Source: an uncultured Rhodospirillales bacterium (lineage in GTDB: Bacteria > Pseudomonadota > Alphaproteobacteria > ATCC43930 > CGMCC-115725). From it: DNA of 64,000 nucleotides. The DNA lies in NCBI GenBank assembly GCA_903828515.1, contig CAIKMD010000007.1, positions 1,334,706 to 1,398,705 on the forward strand. The letters run 5' to 3'. Positions 9,388 through 19,389 of the stretch are shown piece after piece (within the stretch, counting starts at the first letter, position 1; each line of letters begins with the position of its first letter). The notes under the pieces are model-generated. The model had not been told where the DNA came from and made no database searches. It saw only the letters and a program-made list of their open reading frames with translations. A program made the position numbers and the translations under genes.

Positions 9388-9960
9388 ATGACGAACCTCC
9401 CCGACATATTGAGCGAAGCGCTGTCCCGCATCGAGCCTCACACCGAGGCGCGGATGGAGACGCTGATCGCTGAATTCAGCCGCGTGCCGCTATCCGGCGA
9501 GGATCGGCTTTCGGCTCTGGCCGGGACTATCGCGACGGTCGCGCATATCCGGTATGTCCGGCATCGCAGTGTCTTTATCGAAGCGTTGCGGGGCTGGGCG
9601 CTCGAAATCACCAATCTTCTCGGGCCGCGCCCGTCGCTGCTCGGTCCGGATGGCATGTCGGGCAATATTCACGCCGCGCAAAGCCTGCTGATGGCGGGTA
9701 TCGACGGACTGCTTCGTTCGATGGTCGCCGCCGGCACCCACGCACAGCATCGATTGGTCGCCGAACTGGCGCTGCTCGTTCGCCTCCTCGGGCGACATGA
9801 CGCGGCGACGATTCATCTGGTGATAACGGCAGTGAAGCGCGCTTTGGCCGACCCCGAATGGCAGTGCGGGGATCGCGTTACCGTTCTCTTGCGCGAGCAG
9901 ACCGAGCAACTGACCCCGACGGCGGCGCTCGAGCGGCTCGCGCCGCGCGGCACGGCCTAG
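9388..9960 (+). CDS. hypothetical protein, 190 residues
   Basis: The protein reads MTNLPDILSEALSRIEPHTE and is almost entirely helical by composition. It has no signal peptide, membrane span or known motif, although a moderately hydrophobic central region (MSGNIHAAQSLLMAGIDGLL) stands out. It overlaps the end of the convergent ABC-F gene by four bases (9957-9960). It shares an AT-rich divergent intergenic region with another unknown gene. Function unknown. Confidence 0.65.
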   Translation: MTNLPDILSEALSRIEPHTEARMETLIAEFSRVPLSGEDRLSALAGTIATVAHIRYVRHRSVFIEALRGWALEITNLLGPRPSLLGPDGMSGNIHAAQSLLMAGIDGLLRSMVAAGTHAQHRLVAELALLVRLLGRHDAATIHLVITAVKRALADPEWQCGDRVTVLLREQTEQLTPTAALERLAPRGTA

Positions 9961-11831
9961 TTATTTTGTTCGACCGCCTGGGCTGCTTCGAGCCAGCGCG
10001 TTTCCGCGACGCTCAGCGCCGCGGTGAGGCCGGCTTGGTCGCGCAATAGCGCCGCGAGTTCGCTGCCGCCCGCCTGATAGGTTGCGGGGTCGGCGATTCG
10101 CTTGTCGAGTACCGCCTTGCGCGCGTTGAGGTCGGCGACTTCGCGCTCGGCCTCTTTGAGCTTGCGCTTCAGCGGTTCGACGTCGCGCCGCTTGCCGCTC
10201 TTCTCTTTCTTCGACTGCCGCCGGCCGCCGTTTTGGCCGCCGCGACGATTGTCGTCCTCGTCGACCGGTGCCCTGCCGAGGACCATCTGTTTGTATTCTT
10301 CGAGATCGCCCTGAAAGGGCTGCACGGTGCCGTCGGCGACCAGCCAGAGACGATCAGCGGTCAGCGACAGTAAATGCCAGTCATGGCTGACCAGGACGAC
10401 GGCGCCCGGGAATTCGTTGATCGCCGAAACCAGGGCCTCGCGCGCTTCGAGATCGAGATGGTTGGTGGGTTCGTCGAGGATCAGCAGGGGCGGTTCGCCG
10501 ACCGTCATCAACGCGAAGGTCAGGCGCGATTTTTCGCCGCCCGAGAGCTTGCCGGCTTCGACGAAGACTTTGTCGACACCGAGGCCGAACCGCGCCAGCC
10601 GCGCGCGGATTGCCTCGGGTTTGGCCGACGGCATGAGGCGCGCCAAGTGGTCGAAGGCGGTGCTCTTGGCGTCGAGTTCCTCGATCTGATGCTGGGCGAA
10701 ATAGCCCGATTTCATCCGCGGGGCGACGCGCATCTCGCCCGACAAGGGCTGGAGCCGTCCGGCCAATAGCCGCGCGAAGGTGGATTTGCCGTTGCCGTTG
10801 GCACCCAGCAACGCGATCCGGTCGTCCGGATCGAGGCGAAGATCGAGGTTGCGCAGGATTGGCTTGCCGGGCTCGTAACCGACATCGACCCGGTCGATCG
10901 TGACCAGCGGCGGCGCGAGTTCGCGCGGCTCGGGGAATTCCAGGCGAACGGGCGGCTCGTTTGCCGCCAGCACGATCGGCTCCATCCGCGCCAGCGCTTT
11001 GACGCGGCTCTGGGCCTGGCTCGCCTTCGACGCCTTGGCCTTGAAGCGGTCGACGAAGGACTGGAGACGCTTGCGTTCCTGGTCCTGATGGGCAGCCGCT
11101 GCCTGGAGGCGAAGCAAGGTCTCGCGTCGGGCACGGCTGAAAAAATCATAACCGCCGGTATAGAGGGTGAGCTTCTTCTCGCCGAGATGAAGAATGTGGT
11201 CGACGACCTCGTCGAGGAATTGCCGGTCGTGGCTGACCAGAAGGAACGTCTTGCGATAGCGGCGCAGGAACTCGCCGAGCCAGATCGATGCTTCGAGGTC
11301 GAGATGGTTGGTCGGTTCGTCGAGCAGCAAGAGATCGGGCGCCGCGAACAGCGCTGCGGCGAGGGCCACGCGCATGCGCCAGCCGCCGGAGAAACTCGAC
11401 ATCGGCTGTTGCTGCGCGTCGTGGTCGAAGCCGAGGCCGGCGAGGATGCCGGCGGCACGCGCCGGTGCCGCATGAGCGTCGATGGCGGCCAGTCGCTCGT
11501 GAATCTCGGCGGCGTGGGGCCCCTGGTCGTCGCTCTCGGATTCCAGCAACAATTGTGTACGTTCTTCGTCGGCCGCCAGCACCATCTCGAGCGGCGTGTC
11601 GGGACCGCCATGTGCTTCCTGCGAGACGAAGCCGATGCGCGTGCCCTTGGGCAACAGAATCTCGCCACCGTCGAGCTGCCGCTCGCCGCGAATGAGGTCG
11701 AGAAGCGTCGATTTGCCGGTTCCGTTGCGGCCGACCAGGCCAATCTTCCAGCCGGCGGCGATCTGCACGGTGGCATCTTCGATAAGCGTACGGCCGGCGA
11801 TACGATAAGTGATATCCGAGAGTGTCAACAT
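9957..11831 (-). CDS. ABC-F family ATPase (Uup/YheS-like)
   Basis: A 624-residue cytosolic protein with two ABC domains and no membrane segment, as in ABC-F ribosome-associated ATPases. The first domain has Walker A GRNGTGKST and signature FSGGWRMR; the second has GANGNGKST and LSGGEKSRL; both carry LLLDEPTNHLDLEA-type Walker B motifs. The linker between them holds the ABC-F interdomain helices (KRLQSFVDRFKAKASKASQA). The C-terminal basic/coiled-coil tail (KKEKSGKRRDVEPLKRKL onward) resembles Uup/YheS. The start at MLTLSDITYRIAGR gives the expected length; further upstream the frame overlaps a divergent gene. Confidence 0.93.
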   Translation of the reverse strand: MLTLSDITYRIAGRTLIEDATVQIAAGWKIGLVGRNGTGKSTLLDLIRGERQLDGGEILLPKGTRIGFVSQEAHGGPDTPLEMVLAADEERTQLLLESESDDQGPHAAEIHERLAAIDAHAAPARAAGILAGLGFDHDAQQQPMSSFSGGWRMRVALAAALFAAPDLLLLDEPTNHLDLEASIWLGEFLRRYRKTFLLVSHDRQFLDEVVDHILHLGEKKLTLYTGGYDFFSRARRETLLRLQAAAAHQDQERKRLQSFVDRFKAKASKASQAQSRVKALARMEPIVLAANEPPVRLEFPEPRELAPPLVTIDRVDVGYEPGKPILRNLDLRLDPDDRIALLGANGNGKSTFARLLAGRLQPLSGEMRVAPRMKSGYFAQHQIEELDAKSTAFDHLARLMPSAKPEAIRARLARFGLGVDKVFVEAGKLSGGEKSRLTFALMTVGEPPLLILDEPTNHLDLEAREALVSAINEFPGAVVLVSHDWHLLSLTADRLWLVADGTVQPFQGDLEEYKQMVLGRAPVDEDDNRRGGQNGGRRQSKKEKSGKRRDVEPLKRKLKEAEREVADLNARKAVLDKRIADPATYQAGGSELAALLRDQAGLTAALSVAETRWLEAAQAVEQNN

Positions 11832-11913
11832 TGCGCGCGTCCTAGCACAGGATCGCCATGCTTGACAGACGGGGCCTCGGGTATCTCCCATGTCACAAAC
11901 GGAGGACATGGCC

Positions 11914-12522
11914 ATGGATGCCGATCTGATCGACAAGATGCTCATTCGCGACCAGGTGCAGAACTGGGTCGTTTGGCGCGACAGCGGGCAATGGGAGAAA
12001 TTTCGCACCGTCTGGCATGACGGCGCGCGGATGCATTCGAGCTGGTATCGCGGGCCAGTGGCCGATTTCATCGCGCACGCGCGGAAATCCTTCGCACGCG
12101 GCGCGATCGGCGCCCATTTCCTCGGCGGCAGTTCGATCGAACTGAACGGCACCCGCGCGATCGCCCAGACCAAGAAGCGAATCGATTCACGTCAGATGGT
12201 CGAGGGCGTCGCCTGTGACGTGGTGTGCCTCGGTCGCTTCTATCAATTCTTCGAAAAACGCGACGGGCGCTGGGCGATCGTGTTGCATCAGGGGATTTAC
12301 GAGAAGGATCGCGCCGATCCGGTCGATCCGACCGCGACACTCACGCTGGATCGCGGTCTGCTCGAACAATTCCCGGAAGGCTATCGCCACATGGCCTATG
12401 TCCAGACCAAGGCCGGCTTCAACGTCTTCCGCGACCTGCCGGGGTTGCACGGGGCAGCGGTCGAGCGGCTCTATGCCGCCGGCGCGAAATTCCTCGCCGG
12501 CGGACCGGCCGAATATGAGTGA
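11914..12522 (+). CDS. NTF2/SnoaL-like protein, copy 1
   Basis: A 202-residue protein of the NTF2-like fold (SnoaL_4 type), reading MDADLIDKMLIRDQVQNW, then WRDSGQWEKFRTVWHDGARM and HFLGGSSIELNG. Such folds act as small dehydratases, isomerases or ring-opening enzymes or as binding domains. ATGs at 11890 and 11908 are also in frame, but GGAGG at 11901-11905 is correctly spaced only for 11914. The next gene is a paralogue about two thirds identical by eye, and an NMT1-type binding protein follows, so the three likely form one operon. The substrate is unknown. Confidence 0.82.
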   Translation: MDADLIDKMLIRDQVQNWVVWRDSGQWEKFRTVWHDGARMHSSWYRGPVADFIAHARKSFARGAIGAHFLGGSSIELNGTRAIAQTKKRIDSRQMVEGVACDVVCLGRFYQFFEKRDGRWAIVLHQGIYEKDRADPVDPTATLTLDRGLLEQFPEGYRHMAYVQTKAGFNVFRDLPGLHGAAVERLYAAGAKFLAGGPAEYE

Positions 12523-12529
12523 GGATGCA

Positions 12530-13138
12530 ATGAGCGACGAACGCGAAGATCGCTTGCGCATCCGCGAGGTGATCGAGAACTGGGTGATCTGGCGCGACAG
12601 CGGCCAATGGGAGAAGTTCAAAACCGTGTGGCACGCGGATGCCCGCATGCACGCAACCTGGTTTCAGGGCAGCGCCGAGCAATTCATCGCCAATGCGCGC
12701 GGCTCGTGGGGCAGGGGCGGCATCAGCATTCATTTTCTGGGCGGCAGTTCGATCGAACTGAACGGCGCGCGCGCGATCGCCCAGACCAAAGTGAAGATCG
12801 ACGCGCGCGGAATGGTCGAGGGCGTGCTGTGCGATGTGGTTTCGACCGGACGGTTTTATGATTTCTTCGAAAAGCGCGACGGGCGCTGGGCGATCGCGCT
12901 GCGTCAGCCGATCTATGAGAAGGACCGTCTCGATCCGATCGACCCGACGTTGACGCCGGCACTTGATCGCGACGTGCTCGGCTCTTTCCCCGAGGGCTAT
13001 CGTCATCTCGCCTACATGCAGTCGAAGGCGGGCTTTACCGTGAAACGCGACATGCCGGGCATGCACGGTCCCGAGTTGGAACGGCTCTACGCGGCCGGCG
13101 CCGCTTTCATCGCTGGTGCGCCGGCACATTATCAATAA
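12530..13138 (+). CDS. NTF2/SnoaL-like protein, copy 2
   Basis: This is a 202-residue paralogue of the preceding gene. It shares WRDSGQWEKF, HFLGGSSIELNG, RAIAQTK and FFEKRDGRWAI with it almost unchanged. An alternative in-frame ATG at 12515 would overlap the preceding stop; the ATG at 12530 has an AGGA just upstream. Tandem duplication is the simple explanation, and conserved blocks between the copies mark probable pocket residues. An NMT1-type periplasmic binding protein starts 14 bp downstream. Related tandem SnoaL-like proteins are found in catabolic clusters, but no specific reaction can be assigned. Confidence 0.82.
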   Translation: MSDEREDRLRIREVIENWVIWRDSGQWEKFKTVWHADARMHATWFQGSAEQFIANARGSWGRGGISIHFLGGSSIELNGARAIAQTKVKIDARGMVEGVLCDVVSTGRFYDFFEKRDGRWAIALRQPIYEKDRLDPIDPTLTPALDRDVLGSFPEGYRHLAYMQSKAGFTVKRDMPGMHGPELERLYAAGAAFIAGAPAHYQ

Positions 13139-13152
13139 GCAGGAGATAGGCT

Positions 13153-14124
13153 TTGTCTGTTTTACGTTCGGCCGCGCAGGTGGCCGCATCCATTGCCGTT
13201 GTGGTGTTCGCCACGTCATCGATCGCCGATGCCGCTGACAAGCTGCGCGTGGCGAAACCCGAGGCGACGTCGTTCTCCTTCGCGTTTCTCGATGTTGGCG
13301 TTCAAACCGGCATCTTTGCCAAGCACGAGGTCGAGATCGAAAGCATCGACGTGGCCGGGGGCAGCAAGGCGAATCAGGCACTCATTGCCGGCAGCATCGA
13401 CATCGAACTCGGTTCGGGTATCGAAATGCTCTTCATCGTGAAGGGGTCGCCGGAGAAGGGTATCGCGGTGCTGGCGGGTCCGCCTTTGTCGATGGGGATC
13501 TCGGTTCGCGATGACAGCGGAATCAAAGACATCGCCAGTCTCAAGGGCAAGGCAATCGGGATTTCGACCGCGGGATCGTTGACCGATTGGCTCGCCGAGG
13601 AATTGTCGCGCCGGCAGGGCTGGGGAACCGACGGTGTGCGCCGCGTCGCCCTAGGGAGTCAGGATGCCTTGAGCGCGGCGCTCATCGCCAAGAATGTCGA
13701 TGCGATCATCGGCGGAACGCCGACCGCCTATCGGTTGCAGGAAGCCGGACAGGCCAAGGTGCTTGCGACCTTTGGGCCGACCGTGCCGGATTTCATCACC
13801 AACATGATTTTCGCCAGCAACGCCGTCATCGCGGCGCATCCCGAGGCAGTACGCCATTTTCTCGCCGGCTGGTTCGAGACGGTCCGCTTTGCGAAGGCCA
13901 ATAAGGAGGAGACGATCCGCCTCACACGGCCGGCGACGCGGTTGTCGCCCGAAATCGCATCGATCATCTATGACGAGCAGATGCCGATGTTCTCGACCGA
14001 TGGCCGCTTCGATCCGAAGGCGGTCGCGGTGGTGAAAAACTCGATCAAAGAGCTTTCCCAGTTCGATTCGTTGCCGCCCGACGACGTTCTTTTTACCGAG
14101 GCGTTCCTGCCGCCGCGCCAATAG
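13153..14124 (+). CDS. NMT1/THI5-type ABC substrate-binding protein
   Basis: A 323-residue periplasmic protein with a Sec signal peptide (hydrophobic stretch to SIADAADKLRV). It starts with TTG, supported by AGGAG at 13141-13145. The fold is the NMT1-like periplasmic binding type: LRVAKPEATSFSFAFLDVG, QTGIFAKHEVEIE, IGISTAGSLTDWLAEELS and a helical tail. It is close to the proteins at 26245 and 31098. No permease or ATPase is adjacent; it follows the two NTF2-like genes. The ligand is unknown. Confidence 0.88.
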   Translation: MSVLRSAAQVAASIAVVVFATSSIADAADKLRVAKPEATSFSFAFLDVGVQTGIFAKHEVEIESIDVAGGSKANQALIAGSIDIELGSGIEMLFIVKGSPEKGIAVLAGPPLSMGISVRDDSGIKDIASLKGKAIGISTAGSLTDWLAEELSRRQGWGTDGVRRVALGSQDALSAALIAKNVDAIIGGTPTAYRLQEAGQAKVLATFGPTVPDFITNMIFASNAVIAAHPEAVRHFLAGWFETVRFAKANKEETIRLTRPATRLSPEIASIIYDEQMPMFSTDGRFDPKAVAVVKNSIKELSQFDSLPPDDVLFTEAFLPPRQ

Positions 14125-14134
14125 GCGCGCGTCG

Positions 14135-15076
14135 CTATTTGAAGAGGCGGTCGAAGATTCCGATCTCGAAATTGACCGGCAGGTCGAGCGTGCGTTTTTC
14201 GCCGGGATAGATCGCCGGGATTGCCGGTACGGGCGAGGCCGCGCGCACCATCGCGAGCGTTGCCGCATCGAGATCCGGAAAGCCGGTACTGGTGTCGATC
14301 CATACGTCGAGGACGGTGCCGTCGCGTGCGATCGTGAAGCCGACCACGCCCTTGCCTTCTTCTTTCTGCTTGAGCGCGTTGTCCGGATATTTGCGGAAAC
14401 GCGCGATCCAGCGTTGCACGCGGATCAGATAGTCGTCGGCGGTTCCCTGCGCCGAACCGTTCCCGACGGCGGCCAAACCAGTGCCCTGGTCGCCACGACC
14501 GCGCCCGCCGACGCCCTCGCGCAGGATCGCCTCCGTGCTGGCGGAAGCGGAGGCGGCGTTGCTGGGGGCCGGGGCTGCCTGAGTCGGCGCGGGCGTCGGC
14601 GGTTGCGGGTTGGGTGGCGTCTCGATCGGCTTGGTTTGCGCCTGCGCGGCTTTTTGCGGCGGCGACGGCTTGCGCGGCGGGACCGGCGTCGCGACGGGTG
14701 TCGGCGTTGTCGGCAAGGCGGGTGGCTGTGCGGCTTGGGCCGGCGGCGTCGGCCGTGACGCGGGCGTGGCGGCGGTTTCGAGCGCCGAACTCGCGGCGCG
14801 TGCTTCGCTGCTGGGTGAAGAGGCAGCGGTGTCGCCGCTGCCGTTGCCGGCAGCGCCGGACTGTCCCTCCAATTGGGCGAGAGTGACCGGAATGGGCGGC
14901 AGCGGAACCACCTGTTCCTTTGCCGGGCGCCACAGCCCGATCAGGAGCAGAAGCAGCAGCGCGTGGAACAGGCCCGACACGAACATGGCCGTGCTGAAAC
15001 GCTTGCGTTCGCGCGCGCGCACGACAGCGTCGTAATTCGGCAGTCCGAAATTGTCCGGCACCGTGGCCTGGGTCAT
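14135..15076 (-). CDS. TonB-family C-terminal domain protein
   Basis: A 313-residue envelope protein. A short cytoplasmic N-terminus is followed by one membrane helix (residues ~30-48, MFVSGLFHALLLLLLIGLW). A long Pro/Ala-rich periplasmic linker (about residues 60-210) leads to a C-terminal TonB-like domain, VQRWIARFRKYPDNALKQKEEG and FTIARDGTVLDVWIDTSTG. This architecture belongs to TonB/TolA-type energy transducers that link the inner membrane to outer-membrane receptors. No ExbB/ExbD or receptor gene is adjacent. It is convergent with the binding-protein gene on its left. Confidence 0.87.
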   Translation of the reverse strand: MTQATVPDNFGLPNYDAVVRARERKRFSTAMFVSGLFHALLLLLLIGLWRPAKEQVVPLPPIPVTLAQLEGQSGAAGNGSGDTAASSPSSEARAASSALETAATPASRPTPPAQAAQPPALPTTPTPVATPVPPRKPSPPQKAAQAQTKPIETPPNPQPPTPAPTQAAPAPSNAASASASTEAILREGVGGRGRGDQGTGLAAVGNGSAQGTADDYLIRVQRWIARFRKYPDNALKQKEEGKGVVGFTIARDGTVLDVWIDTSTGFPDLDAATLAMVRAASPVPAIPAIYPGEKRTLDLPVNFEIGIFDRLFK

Positions 15077-15145
15077 CGTCCCCTTGTGTCCATCGCCGTG
15101 ACGGGAAACACTAGCCGCCGCCCGAAGGTTGCGAAAGAGGAGCCG

Positions 15146-16655
<1,510 letters not shown>

Positions 16656-16691
16656 AACCCAACTCTTTCGATTAAGGAAGGAAGCTAAGCC

Positions 16692-17540
16692 ATGAAACTC
16701 TTACGCTATGGTCCGGTCGGTAAGGAAAAGCCCGGCGTGCTCGACTCGGGTGGCAACATCCGCGACCTGTCGGGCGCGATCGCCGATCTGACGCCCGATC
16801 AGCTTTCGCCCGCCGCGCTCGACAAGCTCCGCAAGCTCGATCCCGGCAAGCTGCCGCGCGTCACCGGCGAGCCGCGCATCGGCGCTTGCGTCGCGGCGGT
16901 CTCGAAGCTCGTCTGCATCGGCCTCAACTACACCGACCACGCCAACGAGACGAACAACCCGATCCCGAAAGAGCCGGTCGTCTTCATGAAGGCGATCAGC
17001 TCGATCGTCGGCCCGAACGACGATGTGGTCCTGCCCAAGGGCGCGACCAAGGGCGACTGGGAGGTCGAGCTCGGCATCGTCATCGGCACCAAGGCGCAAT
17101 ACGTCTCCGAGTCGGACGCCCTCAAACACGTCGCCGGATACTGCATCGTCAACGACGTGTCCGAGCGCGCGTTCCAGATGGAGCGCGGCGGGCAATGGAC
17201 CAAGGGCAAGAGCTGCGACACCTTCGCGCCGATCGGCCCCTGGCTGGTGACCGCGGACGAGGTGCCCGACCCGCAGGTGCTCGACGTGATGTGCGAGGTC
17301 AGCGGCGTGGTCATGCAAAAGGGCACGACCAAAAACATGATCTTCACGGTCGCCCAGATCGTGAGCTACCTCAGCCAGTTCATGACCCTGATGCCGGGCG
17401 ACATCATCCCGACCGGAACGCCGGCCGGCGTCGGCCTGGGCAAGAAGCCGCCGCGCTTTTTGAAGCCGGGTGACACGATGCGCCTGACGGTGACCGGGCT
17501 GGGCGAGCAGCGGCAGAAGGTGCTGGGGTATCCGGCGTAA
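16692..17540 (+). CDS. fumarylacetoacetate hydrolase family protein (2,4-diketo-3-deoxy-fuconate hydrolase-like)
   Basis: A 282-residue FAH-fold C-C bond hydrolase. The N-terminus MKLLRYGPVGKEKPGVLDSGG is characteristic of the branch annotated as 2,4-diketo-3-deoxy-L-fuconate hydrolase. The metal-binding acidic residues lie in GDWEVELGIVIG and VNDVSERAFQ, and the C-terminal GDIIPTGTPAGVGLGKKPP loop is complete. Together with the SDR before it, it could cleave a 2,4-diketo sugar acid to pyruvate and a hydroxy acid. A good AAGGAAGGAAG ribosome site precedes the ATG. Other FAH substrates cannot be excluded. Confidence 0.9.
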   Translation: MKLLRYGPVGKEKPGVLDSGGNIRDLSGAIADLTPDQLSPAALDKLRKLDPGKLPRVTGEPRIGACVAAVSKLVCIGLNYTDHANETNNPIPKEPVVFMKAISSIVGPNDDVVLPKGATKGDWEVELGIVIGTKAQYVSESDALKHVAGYCIVNDVSERAFQMERGGQWTKGKSCDTFAPIGPWLVTADEVPDPQVLDVMCEVSGVVMQKGTTKNMIFTVAQIVSYLSQFMTLMPGDIIPTGTPAGVGLGKKPPRFLKPGDTMRLTVTGLGEQRQKVLGYPA

Positions 17541-17857
17541 GCCCGTACCTCGTCCGTCATTCCGGACGGTTGTCGCGGCGCCGCATCGCCGCGACGCGCC
17601 GATAATTGGAACCGCCCGTCACCCTCGCCCCCCTCCCATTCCCTCCCCCTCGAGGGGGGAGGGGTAGGGTGGGGGTGAGAGCCGGGTGAGATTTGGGAAA
17701 GTTGAGCGCCGAGCCGAAAGGGTGCGTCACCCGATTGCGCCCCGAAAAACCAATTCCCTCAGAAATTGCGGGCCCCTCGCAAAATTGTGGTACGTCCCCG
17801 CGATTCGCGCTATTCTAAACTCGCGTTCATCTGCGCGCAGGGGCAAGCAGGGGCACC
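17541..17857. repeat. gene-free stretch with hairpins and a G/C-rich palindromic repeat
   Basis: No gene is seen in this 317-bp gap. Just after the FAH stop a hairpin GTCGCGGCG (17572-17580) / CGCCGCGAC (17587-17595) could act as a terminator although it lacks a T run. At 17638-17664 a C-rich arm pairs with a G-rich arm around CTCGAG. A very similar element lies at 53384-53414, so this looks like a dispersed intergenic repeat. The rest is the probable promoter and leader of the cold-shock gene. Confidence 0.55.
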
Positions 17858-18475
17858 ATGTACGACAATCGCCGACCGGGTTATTTCCGGAATGATGAGC
17901 CTCAAACGGGCCGTCGTGTCGAAGCAAAAGTAAAATGGTTCAATGCGGCGAAGGGATTCGGCTTCGTCACGTTGTCGGACGGAAGCCCTGATGCCTTCCT
18001 TCCCATGGCGATCCTGCGAAGGGCCGGATACGACGATGTGCGCGAAGGCGCCTCGATCAGTTGCGAAGTCGGCGCCGGCGCCAAAGGCCCACTCGTGGTC
18101 AACGTCTTGAACGTCGATAACAGCACCGCGGTTCCCGGCGGCGGCGGCGGTGGTGCCGGCGGCGCACCGCGCGGCGGCGGTTACGGCGGCGGTGGTGGCC
18201 AGGATCGCGGCGATCGCGGTGGCGACCGGGGCGGTGGTGGCGATCGCCCGCGCCCGACCGGCCCGACGCAAAGCCTCGAAGGCGCGGTCAAATGGTTCGA
18301 GCCCGATAAGGGCTATGGCTTCATCTCGCCCGATGGCGGCGGCAAGGACATCTTCGTTCATGTCACCGCGTTGCGCCGCAGCGGCGTCCAGACCCTCGGG
18401 CCGGGACAGCGCGTGCGCGTCGACGTCGTCGAGGGCCGCAAGGGCCTCGAAGCCGACCGCATCGACATCATCTGA
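17858..18475 (+). CDS. twin cold-shock-domain protein
   Basis: A 205-residue RNA/ssDNA-binding protein with two cold-shock domains joined by a Gly/Arg-rich linker. Domain 1 (about 20-85) contains KWFNAAKGFGFV but its second motif is DAFLPMAIL, lacking the usual FVH. Domain 2 (about 140-205) has VKWFEPDKGYGFI and a canonical DIFVHVTAL. The linker (about 92-137) is rich in GGGGGGAGG, GDRGGDRGG-type repeats. Alphaproteobacteria commonly have such double CSD proteins; they are thought to act as RNA chaperones. The start is supported by the gene's length and by the leader free of other genes. Confidence 0.9.
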   Translation: MYDNRRPGYFRNDEPQTGRRVEAKVKWFNAAKGFGFVTLSDGSPDAFLPMAILRRAGYDDVREGASISCEVGAGAKGPLVVNVLNVDNSTAVPGGGGGGAGGAPRGGGYGGGGGQDRGDRGGDRGGGGDRPRPTGPTQSLEGAVKWFEPDKGYGFISPDGGGKDIFVHVTALRRSGVQTLGPGQRVRVDVVEGRKGLEADRIDII

Positions 18476-18580
18476 ACGTTGCTTTTTTGGATTTTAAGAG
18501 CCCCGCCGGGCGGCGGGACGGTCTATCATTCGGGGAGAACATTTCGGCGCATCGGCACGGGACATAGCAGGTAGGTACTC

Positions 18581-19210
18581 ATGGATTTGCAGGACACGAT
18601 CAGGACCTATCGGCTGTTTTCCGGATCTTACGATGTCGTGTTCGGCCCGGTGTTTCATCCCGGCCGCAAGGACGCGGTCCGCATCGCCAACGCGCAACCC
18701 GGACAGCGCATTCTCGAAGTCGGCGTCGGCACCGGCCTGTCGCTCCCCTATTTCCGCAAGGACTCCGAAGTCACCGGCATCGACGTCTCGGCCGAGATGC
18801 TGAAAAAGGCGCATGACCGCGTCGCCAACAAGAACCTCACCAACGTCAAAGGCATCTATGAGATGGATGCCGAGGCGATGACCTTCCCCGACAACAGCTT
18901 CGATGCCGTGCTCGCGCTCTATGTCGCGTCGGTCGTCCCCAACCCCGCGAAATTCGCCGCCGAGATGCGCCGCGTCTGCCGCCCCGGCGGCACCATCGTG
19001 CTGGTCAATCACTTCGCGTCGGAAACCGGCGTGATGCGCATCGTCGAAAAAATCCTGGCGCCGCTCGCCGGCTTCATCGGCTTCCACGCCGATTTCTCGC
19101 TGACGAATTTTTTAAAGGTGAGCGAACTCACCGTGCGCGAGATCAAGCCGAGCAACCTCTTCGGCTATTGGCGGCTCCTGCGCTGCGTGAACGAGAAGCC
19201 GGCGGGGTAA
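18581..19210 (+). CDS. class I SAM methyltransferase, PmtA-like (phosphatidylethanolamine N-methyltransferase)
   Basis: A 209-residue soluble methyltransferase. Motif I is ILEVGVGTGLSLPYF, preceded by the YDVVFGPVFHPGRKDAV segment seen in the Rhodobacter-type PmtA, which methylates phosphatidylethanolamine to phosphatidylcholine. Later family motifs are GIDVSAEMLKKA, MDAEAMTFPDNSFDAVLALYVASVVPN and RVCRPGGTIVLVNHF. The match to the PmtA branch is my recollection of family sequences; a UbiE-type role is the alternative. It is transcribed alone. Confidence 0.8.
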   Translation: MDLQDTIRTYRLFSGSYDVVFGPVFHPGRKDAVRIANAQPGQRILEVGVGTGLSLPYFRKDSEVTGIDVSAEMLKKAHDRVANKNLTNVKGIYEMDAEAMTFPDNSFDAVLALYVASVVPNPAKFAAEMRRVCRPGGTIVLVNHFASETGVMRIVEKILAPLAGFIGFHADFSLTNFLKVSELTVREIKPSNLFGYWRLLRCVNEKPAG

Positions 19211-19389
19211 GGGACGGGAAGTCCCGAGCCAAAGAATGGTGCCGACTTAAGCTGAATTTTATGCGCTCCGATGCTGGTCTACCATTGTCCTGAATGGTGG
19301 AGCGGCACTAGAAAATTAGCGTAATCGTAAGAGACGGCTCAGGGGAAAAGAAGCCGTCGTCAATCGTTCGTCGCACTTCGGGGGATGCT
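19211..19389. terminator. intergenic region with two short hairpins upstream of the helicase gene
   Basis: No gene seen. Immediately after the PmtA stop there is GGGAC/GTCCC (19211-19225). Further on, GACGGCT (19333-19339) pairs perfectly with AGCCGTC (19352-19358) over a 12-base loop, about 30 bp before the TTG of the large helicase gene. The first may end the pmtA-like transcript; the second could be a terminator or a leader structure. Neither has a clear T run. Confidence 0.35.

Noticed and set aside
9244-9441. Small minus-strand frame in the AT-rich gap before the 9388 gene
   Set aside because: It overlaps the start of the 9388 gene, has no plausible ribosome site and covers the palindrome; the stretch looks regulatory.
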